A stretch of DNA of 10,249 nt from Verrucomicrobiota bacterium (GTDB lineage Bacteria > Verrucomicrobiota > Verrucomicrobiia > Verrucomicrobiales > Verrucomicrobiaceae). Below, piece by piece: positions 4,636 through 10,249 of this stretch; position 1 is the stretch's first letter, and every line of letters starts with the position of its first letter. The notes under the pieces are model-generated. The model saw only the letters and a program-made list of their open reading frames with translations. It made no database searches and was not told where the DNA came from. The position numbers were made by a program, and so were the translations under genes. Location of the stretch: NCBI GenBank assembly GCA_021413535.1, contig JAIOQF010000029.1:1-10249 (forward strand), in the 5' to 3' direction.

Positions 4636-7395
4636 TCAGGCGCTCAGAACCGGCAGTTGTTCCGGGATGCTGCGTTCTTCCGCAGAAACCCGGGCCAGCC
4701 GGATGGTGAACTGCGTGCCTAGGCCAGGCTGGGAGTTGGCGGTAATGGCTCCGCCATGGGCGGAGATGATCCGGTAGCAGATCGAGAGGCCCAGCCCCGT
4801 GCCTTCGCCGGGAGCCTTGGTCGTGAAGAACGGATCGAAGATATGCGTGAGATGCTCCATGGGAATGCCGGGGCCATTGTCGGTGACAGAGACTTCCACC
4901 AGATCAGCCCCCCGGGCGCTGGCGCTGACCCGGATCTGGCGCTGATCGCCGCTGCTGACGGTTGTAGTCGAGAGCGCATCGAGCGCATTTTTTAGCAGAT
5001 TGAGAAACACCAGCGTGAGCTGATTCTTGTCGCCACGCACCGTGAGCGTCTCCGGCACGTCGTCCTCAAGGATGACGGAAGATTCACGAAACGGGCCCGC
5101 GAGAAGCCGCACCGCGCTTTGCAATGGCTCCGCAATCGAGCAGTCGGATGCGACCAATTCCTCCGGATGGCAGAAGCCGCGCAAGTCAGCCACGATGGTG
5201 GAGACACGACTGACGCCCTCGCGCAAATCGGCGATCATGCCAATGATCTCGCTGCTGTTTTCCACCCGCAGCTTCGCAGCCCGGCGTTCCAGCACATAAA
5301 GCGCGCTGCGGGTAAAGTTCAGCGGGTTGTTGATTTCGTGCATGATCCCGGCCGTGAGAATGCCGAGCGCAGCCATTTTTTCCGACTGGATGAGCTCGCG
5401 CTCCGCAGCGCGGAGTTCCCCAAGGGTTTTCTCCAGCTCGATGTTGCGCGACTCGACCTTTCTTTCCAAGAGATGATTTTCGACGAGGTTGTGCACGCGG
5501 CTGTTGAATTCGCTGAGGGAAAACGGTTTCACCAGCACGTCGTTGGCGCCCAGGTGCAAAGCGTTCAGCCGCACTGCTTCATCGGAGCGCGCGGTCACAA
5601 GCATGATCGGTGTCCGCAGGCATTGCTCGCTGGTGCGAATCTCATGGCAGAGGGCCAGACCATCGAGATTGGGCATCATGTAATCAGCGATGACCAGATC
5701 GGGACGATGCTGGAGCGCCGCCTCCAGCGCGGTATAACCGTCCGCAACTTCGATGATGCGGTATTTTGCTTCCAATTCTTTGCGCATGAACCGCAGCATG
5801 TCCGGTTCGTCATCCGCGATGAGCACCAACGGGAGGCTGGCCCGATCTGATGTGGCTTCCGCCTCGATGCTGATCTCGGCGAGATCAAGACTCTCCGGAA
5901 GATTGACGCAGGCTTGATCTGCTTCACGATGGATCGAGCGAATCCAGGCCCCCAAAGCAGGACTCGGCTCGGCAGTGTCACTGGACTCGACTGCGAATAC
6001 TGGCACCACATCCATAAGTTCAAGTCCAATGACCGGAACGGCATTTTCATAGAGACAAGGCAGGATGACTCGCAGCGTGGTCCCCACCCCGACCTGGCTT
6101 TCCGCCTCCACGCGACCACCCATGGCCTCGGCGAATTCTTTAACGAGAGACAAACCAAGGCCGGTGCCGGTATGGCGCCGCGTAGCGGAGGTGTCAGCCT
6201 GCCAGAAGCGATCGAAGATGAAGGGCAAACTTGCCGCCGGGATACCGACCCCGGTATCGGCGACTTCGAAGATGATCTCGTCTTCGTGCTGATTGATTTG
6301 TAGATCAACGCGACCGCCGCCCGGTGTAAATTTCACCGCGTTGAAGAGAAGATTGAGCAGAATTTTTTCCAGCTTCTCCTCGTCGCCGCGGACCATGCTG
6401 AGCTGCATCTGCCGATCCTGCGTGAGGGTGACACGACCCTGCTCGGCCATGTTGCGAATGGAGCGGGTAATGCGGTCGAGGAACTCATCCATGCGGAATG
6501 CTTCATGCTCGATGCGCAGCCTTCTGGCATCGACGCTGGAGAAATTGAGCAGTTCATTGATGAGTTTCAGAAGGCGGAGGCTGTTTTGATAGATGCCGCT
6601 GATTTCTTCATGCACTTCCAGCTTGTCCTGGACCGTTTCCGTTTGCGAAGTGGCCGACTGGCGCAAGAGCCGTTGCAGGGGCGCGAGAATGAGCGTCAGC
6701 GGGGTGCGCAATTCATGAGTCACGTTGGAGAAGAAATCCGATTTGAGCCGGTCCATCTCGATGAGTTCCAGATGCTTTTCTTCGAGTTCCTTCCGACTAT
6801 CGGCGAGCCGGTAACGGGAGACAACCTCGTTCTCTCGGATACGCTGGTGCACACGGCAACCGGTTACAATGATGATGCTGTTCAGGATCAGAAACATCGT
6901 ATTGTTCACAAACTGCCCGAATACCGGGGTGCCGAAAGGCATCGCTGGAAGGTGGGGAACGGTCGCGACAAGATAAATTAGCAAGGTGAACAGCACGGCG
7001 ATGAGACTTTCGACGTAGCTCCATTGAAAGAGAAAGCCGAATCCCACGAGAACCAAGGTGAGTCCGGCGTAGTATGGAGAACTAGGTTCACCTGATCGCC
7101 AGATCATGCTGGCGACAGTGACCAAGGGAACCAGAGGAATGAGGAGCACCAATATCCGATAGTTTCGCGAGCCAAAATCTGTATAAGACAGGGTCAGAAT
7201 CGCGATCATGAAAGCCGCAGCCACGGCCCTAATAATGAAAAACTCCCACCAAAGATCGGGATAGGCGAATTTATCGAGGATGGTGCAAGCGGGCACCATG
7301 GTCATTCCGAACAGACACAAGGTTCGGATGTTGCGCAGCGTCAGGCGCTTATTCTCCTCTTTGAGGAGATTTGTCCAGGCTGACGCTATACTCAT
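4636..7395 (-). CDS. Six-TM double hybrid kinase: TM - HisKA - HATPase - REC - HisKA - HATPase (PhcS/PhcR-like fusion)
   Basis: A 919-residue inner-membrane sensor with two complete kinase cores. Six hydrophobic segments (about 24-41, 51-70, 80-97, 108-124, 128-148, 162-179) form the sensor and have no large periplasmic domain, as in sensors of hydrophobic signals. Kinase 1: H-box FFSNVTHELRTPL (His227), Asn352, DTGVGIP (380-386), GTGLGLS (410-416). A ~70-residue linker leads to the receiver (about 522-638): Asp528-Asp529, phospho-acceptor Asp571 (IADYMMP), Thr601, Lys623. A predicted coiled coil (about 640-675) joins kinase 2: H-box GIMHEINNPL (His686), Asn803, DNGPGIP (839-845), GEGTGLGLS (863-871). 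All phosphotransfer and ATP-binding residues are intact in both halves. Residues 1-450 match a PhcS-type sensor and 520-919 a PhcR-type receiver with kinase output. It starts 32 bases after the methyltransferase gene and ends 4 bases before the broken receiver gene. No Shine-Dalgarno precedes ATG 7395. Confidence 0.93.
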   Translation of the reverse strand: MSIASAWTNLLKEENKRLTLRNIRTLCLFGMTMVPACTILDKFAYPDLWWEFFIIRAVAAAFMIAILTLSYTDFGSRNYRILVLLIPLVPLVTVASMIWRSGEPSSPYYAGLTLVLVGFGFLFQWSYVESLIAVLFTLLIYLVATVPHLPAMPFGTPVFGQFVNNTMFLILNSIIIVTGCRVHQRIRENEVVSRYRLADSRKELEEKHLELIEMDRLKSDFFSNVTHELRTPLTLILAPLQRLLRQSATSQTETVQDKLEVHEEISGIYQNSLRLLKLINELLNFSSVDARRLRIEHEAFRMDEFLDRITRSIRNMAEQGRVTLTQDRQMQLSMVRGDEEKLEKILLNLLFNAVKFTPGGGRVDLQINQHEDEIIFEVADTGVGIPAASLPFIFDRFWQADTSATRRHTGTGLGLSLVKEFAEAMGGRVEAESQVGVGTTLRVILPCLYENAVPVIGLELMDVVPVFAVESSDTAEPSPALGAWIRSIHREADQACVNLPESLDLAEISIEAEATSDRASLPLVLIADDEPDMLRFMRKELEAKYRIIEVADGYTALEAALQHRPDLVIADYMMPNLDGLALCHEIRTSEQCLRTPIMLVTARSDEAVRLNALHLGANDVLVKPFSLSEFNSRVHNLVENHLLERKVESRNIELEKTLGELRAAERELIQSEKMAALGILTAGIMHEINNPLNFTRSALYVLERRAAKLRVENSSEIIGMIADLREGVSRVSTIVADLRGFCHPEELVASDCSIAEPLQSAVRLLAGPFRESSVILEDDVPETLTVRGDKNQLTLVFLNLLKNALDALSTTTVSSGDQRQIRVSASARGADLVEVSVTDNGPGIPMEHLTHIFDPFFTTKAPGEGTGLGLSICYRIISAHGGAITANSQPGLGTQFTIRLARVSAEERSIPEQLPVLSA

Positions 7396-7403
7396 AACAT
7401 ATG

Positions 7404-7431
7404 AATATAGCGTTTAAATATGGAAATTCAA
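7404..7431 (-). promoter_or_regulatory. Possible internal promoter before the double kinase gene
   Basis: On the minus strand TTGAAT (7431-7426) and TATATT (7409-7404) are 16 bases apart. The -10 box ends 8 bases before ATG 7395, again predicting an almost leaderless message. The -35 box overlaps the stop codon of the upstream gene. The AT-rich 32-bp gap makes chance matches likely, so this is tentative. The gene may simply be read through from upstream. Confidence 0.3.
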
Positions 7432-9506
7432 CTTGTTTTTGTAATTATGCTGATGGTGGCTTCCTGATCCTGAACCTTGTTCATCATGACTGTATCGATT
7501 GTCCATCGGTTTAGATCATTGGATTCGCCGATCGCCTGCTCCACGGTGCTGCGGATGGGCTTGCGAAGATGAAGAAAAACTTCACTTCCTCCGGGAGATA
7601 TCTTGGTTTCCAAGGCACGATTCGCCTCCGCCGGGGCCAAATCCCGAACGCCATCTTCGAGACGGTGAATCAGTCTCCAATCGACAACGTAGTCCATGAA
7701 ACCGCGCATGGGATTGGGCAGCGAACAATTACTAATGACGACCGCGCCCCCGGGGGCGGCGAGGTGCCAGAATATCTCGACCAGCCGTTGGCAAACCCTG
7801 TCCGAGAGGTAATCGAAAAGTCCGGCACAATAGACCACATCATAAGTGTCGCGACTGAGGAACTCTGGGAGCTTGGCGTCCTGGCCCGCAATCAGGCGCG
7901 AACCATGGGCCAGCATCTGTTGTGCGGAAAATTCATGGATGGTCACCGTAGCCTGACGCTGGGTCTCATTCAATGTCGCGGCGATTTGCTCGCGGGCACA
8001 GGTGACAGTGGTCGGATTAAAGTCCAGCAGAGTGAAATCGCTTCCTTCGCTTCTGGGCGAATTTTGCAGGAACGCCCGGACCTCAGGGGCGATGCCGCAA
8101 CCAAGGCTTAACACCCGGAGAGGTCGCTCCGATATGGCGTGCACCTGATTTGCTTCTGAGTGCAACATGCCCTCCAGATGCTGGACGCGATGCCGATAAG
8201 TCGCACAAGTTCCGCTGCGAATTACCCAGGCATTCACAATTTTAGCAAAGATCGTGGCTCCCTCAAAAGGGTCGCCCAGCATGTAGTTCATCACTCCAAA
8301 ATCTCCCGGATAAGAAAGTGGCTTCGTGAAGCATCGATGCACAAACGGCGCACAAAGAACCAAGGGGTGCAGCTGGAAGCGGACGTGTTCGGCATAGATT
8401 CCTACCAAGGCATCGGGAATTTTTGCGGCTTCCTCTTCAAACGAAACGAAAGCCTCATTCAACAGGGGCGCGGTCTGCTCATAGAGTGCTTCCAGGGAAG
8501 CTCGATTCTTGCTTTCAGAAATTTCCGGGTGCTTCGCCTCAACGCCCACCAGCCAGTCGCGCAATTCACCAAGCAGTGTTGCGGCATTGGCCACGGCCAG
8601 TTTGAAGGCATCGCTCAGCCTGGCCGTCTGACGCCACTCGGCGACGAAATCCTGAGCCAGTTCGGCAACATCGCTGCCGATGGACACCTCCTGCGAATCA
8701 GTCCAGGAGTTCGTCATGGAGAACTCGCAGATGCTGGTAGGTCCCGCCGGCAAGATGCGACTGAGTTCCCCGGGGCCGCTATAGGCCAGTTCGCCACCCA
8801 CCCAAATCTGAAGATTCGAGACCTTCTGCACATTTTCTTCCAGCCAGAAAGCGGGCTCGTAGACTTCGACTTGAACCGCATCCCGCCCCAGGCGGAGAAC
8901 CTTGGCCTCAACCAGTCTTCCCGACTCCAGAGTTGCCTCAAGATGGTTGGCGCTGGTAACCGATGGAAGCTTGCTCCGCCAAAGATCGACGCTTCCTGCC
9001 AGCCGACGCTGGAGGGCGTAAGGAGTTTCCCTTGGCGAGGAGGCAGGCCGGGCTTCCAATTTGAGACAAGCGGCGACGACTGCATTCAGATCCTCCGGCG
9101 CAAAGGGCTTGAGCACATATTCCACCGCGCCCAATTGAATCGCCTGACGAGCTACCTCGAGATCAGCGTAACCAGTCAACATCACCACCGGCAGTTGCGG
9201 ATAGATTGCGCGCAATTGCTTTAAACCCTCAATGCCTGACGCGGCCGGCATGGCGTAGTCCATGATTACTAACGCTGGCGGAGAAAGCTCGGCCTTGATC
9301 ACGGCCTCGCTGACTGATGCGGCCGTATCCACCCGGCAGGCTGATGCCAGCACTGCGGTAAGTAGATCACGCTGCCCCTTCTCATCATCCACGACGAGAA
9401 CGAGAGGGCGGGAAGCAAGAGATTCGTTAGAGTTTGAAAGAGGATGAGTGGAGGGTGGCGTCGCAGACATGAGAGGCAAAATGGTGAATATTTGTAAAAC
9501 ATACAT
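7428..9506 (-). CDS. Receiver domain fused to PhcB-like SAM-dependent methyltransferase
   Basis: A 692-residue cytoplasmic fusion. The N-terminal receiver (about 34-150) is complete: Asp40-Asp41, phospho-acceptor Asp83 (VIMDYAMP), Thr111 (MLTGYAD), Lys133 (YVLKPF). A beta-rich, possibly PilZ-like segment (about 188-275) and a helical region (about 280-380) follow. The C-terminal half has KPLSYPGDFGVMNYML (395-410) and DPFEGATIFAKIVNAWV (412-428). This wording is that of the family annotated as extracellular factor (3-hydroxypalmitic acid methyl ester) biosynthesis proteins, i.e. PhcB relatives. A class I SAM fold then shows motif I LSLGCGIAPE (466-475), acidic Asp495 (LLDFNP) and YDVVYCAGLFDYL (555-567). 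Predicted reaction: SAM-dependent methylation of a 3-hydroxy fatty acid carboxylate to a diffusible methyl ester. That substrate is inferred from the family. ATG 9506 gives the longest frame; ATG 9470 (residue 13, MSATPPSTHP) may be the true start. No Shine-Dalgarno precedes either. It is first in the minus-strand signalling block. Confidence 0.88.
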   Translation of the reverse strand: MYVLQIFTILPLMSATPPSTHPLSNSNESLASRPLVLVVDDEKGQRDLLTAVLASACRVDTAASVSEAVIKAELSPPALVIMDYAMPAASGIEGLKQLRAIYPQLPVVMLTGYADLEVARQAIQLGAVEYVLKPFAPEDLNAVVAACLKLEARPASSPRETPYALQRRLAGSVDLWRSKLPSVTSANHLEATLESGRLVEAKVLRLGRDAVQVEVYEPAFWLEENVQKVSNLQIWVGGELAYSGPGELSRILPAGPTSICEFSMTNSWTDSQEVSIGSDVAELAQDFVAEWRQTARLSDAFKLAVANAATLLGELRDWLVGVEAKHPEISESKNRASLEALYEQTAPLLNEAFVSFEEEAAKIPDALVGIYAEHVRFQLHPLVLCAPFVHRCFTKPLSYPGDFGVMNYMLGDPFEGATIFAKIVNAWVIRSGTCATYRHRVQHLEGMLHSEANQVHAISERPLRVLSLGCGIAPEVRAFLQNSPRSEGSDFTLLDFNPTTVTCAREQIAATLNETQRQATVTIHEFSAQQMLAHGSRLIAGQDAKLPEFLSRDTYDVVYCAGLFDYLSDRVCQRLVEIFWHLAAPGGAVVISNCSLPNPMRGFMDYVVDWRLIHRLEDGVRDLAPAEANRALETKISPGGSEVFLHLRKPIRSTVEQAIGESNDLNRWTIDTVMMNKVQDQEATISIITKTS

Positions 9507-9751
9507 TAATATTGATGTTCATACAATAGTTTATTTAAAATAAGTGAGAATTTAAACTTATATTAGTAAACTTGTGACTCAAAATCACAAAAAATCTGTG
9601 CTCACTCGGCCAGCAATCGCCTTTTAATAACCGTAATATCAAAAATAAGAATGCTCGCAGCGCATCAACTAGTTACTGATATTTTTAGTTATTCTTAATT
9701 AAATGAAAATTTTAGTGGTAATTTCAAATCAATTCCTCTAAAATATCGTGC
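9507..9751. other. AT-rich divergent intergenic region
   Basis: A 245-bp spacer separates the start of the methyltransferase gene (minus) from the exported protein (plus), so it must hold promoters for both directions. No gene is seen in it. A TAAAAT at 9739-9744, 7 bases before ATG 9752, could be the -10 box of the plus-strand gene, but its -35 partner is poor. Other points are a near-palindrome CATTAATATTGATG (9504-9517) straddling the methyltransferase start codon, a TTAATTAA (9695-9702), and the inverted repeat listed separately. No clear -35/-10 pair was found for the methyltransferase gene. Confidence 0.5.
9572..9590. promoter_or_regulatory. Inverted repeat TTGTGA-N7-TCACAA (possible regulator site)
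   Basis: Perfect 6-bp arms, TTGTGA (9572-9577) and TCACAA (9585-9590), flank a 7-base spacer CTCAAAA. The arms resemble CRP/FNR-family half sites, but those sites normally have a 6-base spacer between TGTGA and TCACA, so the match is imperfect. It lies 66 bp upstream of the methyltransferase start codon at 9506 and 161 bp upstream of the plus-strand gene. A short hairpin is the alternative. Confidence 0.3.
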
Positions 9752-10249
9752 ATGAAACTCCCATCATCACTCCGCGCACTCTCAAAAGCCCTCTCATTGG
9801 GGCCTTGCCTTCTGACGTTTGTGTTCGCCTTGCTGGCACAAACCTCGCAAGCTGGCACACCCGCCCCTTCGCCAAAACAACCCACCCTCGACGAAGTCGC
9901 CAACTGGAAGGACGACACCCTTAATCCAGTGCTCGATCCCATCATCTTCGAGGATGCAATCATCCGCAGCGAAATCCGTCCCGCCTTCGGCTATCAAAAC
10001 TTGTCCAAAGATTTCATAACCCAAGGCGGCGATCTCCAAGTCTATGGCATTCAGCTTCGCTGGGCCGTCACTGACCGACTTGCGCTGATATTCAGCAAAG
10101 GCGGCTACAACGTGATCAATCCTGGCGCCGGCTCGAAGATCGAGGGCTGGGGCGATCTCCAGATCGGCATGAAGTATGCCCTCATCGACAAACCCGAAGA
10201 CCAGTTCATCCTCACTGGTGGTGTCATACTTGAAGTTCCCACAGGCGAA
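9752..10249 (+). CDS. Exported, probably outer-membrane beta-barrel protein, N-terminal part (3' end outside window)
   Basis: The frame is open from ATG 9752 to the window edge, giving 166 residues without a stop. Residues 1-34 look like a Sec signal peptide: positive residues at Lys2, Arg8 and Lys12, a hydrophobic core (LLTFVFALLA) and a likely cleavage site after TSQA. The mature part has alternating aromatic/polar stretches and turn-rich segments such as FGYQNLSKDF, YGIQLRWAVTDRLALIFSKG and GWGDLQIGMKYALI, and ends with LEVPTGE. This pattern fits transporter-like outer-membrane barrels of the phenol-degradation MetA-like type. Function and substrate are unknown. The gene is divergent from the signalling block and may share its regulatory region. 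Upstream there is no Shine-Dalgarno, but a TAAAAT lies 7 bases before the ATG. Confidence 0.75.
   Translation, partial: MKLPSSLRALSKALSLGPCLLTFVFALLAQTSQAGTPAPSPKQPTLDEVANWKDDTLNPVLDPIIFEDAIIRSEIRPAFGYQNLSKDFITQGGDLQVYGIQLRWAVTDRLALIFSKGGYNVINPGAGSKIEGWGDLQIGMKYALIDKPEDQFILTGGVILEVPTGE

Noticed and set aside
5119..5850. Plus-strand open frame of 243 codons opposite the double kinase
   Set aside because: It is antisense to intact REC and second-kinase sequence, with no start signals or recognisable domain.
8160..9224. Plus-strand open frame of 354 codons opposite the methyltransferase gene
   Set aside because: It has no known motifs, and the opposite strand has complete receiver and methyltransferase motifs over the whole span.

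Overview
The window reads as chromosomal DNA of a Gram-negative bacterium. Coding DNA is moderately GC-rich and the gaps between genes are clearly AT-rich. An outer-membrane-type protein with a signal peptide starts at the right edge. None of the six start codons I can place has a Shine-Dalgarno-like purine tract in the preceding ~15 bases. Together with the bioF-type C-terminus this would suit a Verrucomicrobiota/PVC-type organism, but the taxonomic call is weak inference.

Layout. Left edge: the 3' end of a plus-strand PLP-dependent acyl-CoA synthase, most likely bioF (1-348). It converges with, and overlaps by 114 bp, a minus-strand family-4 glycosyltransferase (235-1599). A 176-bp gap carrying a small tandem repeat follows. 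Then comes a block of signalling genes, all on the minus strand, so it is transcribed from right to left. In transcription order these are: a receiver-methyltransferase fusion (9506 to 7428); 32 bp later a six-TM double kinase with architecture TM-HisKA-HATPase-REC-HisKA-HATPase (7395 to 4636); 4 bp later a receiver-kinase gene broken by an internal, frame-shifting deletion (4631 to 3512); and, after a 98-bp gap with a strong promoter-like sequence and a perfect 22-bp palindrome, a soluble PAS-kinase-receiver hybrid (3413 to 1776). Right edge: a 245-bp AT-rich divergent spacer and the first 166 codons of a plus-strand exported, probably beta-barrel protein.

Interpretation. The methyltransferase half of the 692-residue protein resembles the PhcB family, which makes 3-hydroxy fatty acid methyl ester signals in Ralstonia. 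The next genes reproduce the order phcB-phcS-phcR-phcQ: a membrane sensor kinase (PhcS-like) fused to a receiver with a kinase as output domain (PhcR-like, the odd hallmark of that system), then a further receiver protein (PhcQ-like). I therefore propose a rearranged Phc-type fatty acid methyl ester signalling locus with two fusions: the signal synthase carries its own receiver domain, and the sensor is fused to its kinase-output regulator. The third member has lost the middle of its receiver, including the phospho-acceptor, so the circuit may be rewired or decaying in this strain. The homology is recognised from memory of family motifs, not from a search.

No tRNA, rRNA, CRISPR array, insertion sequence or convincing intrinsic terminator was seen.
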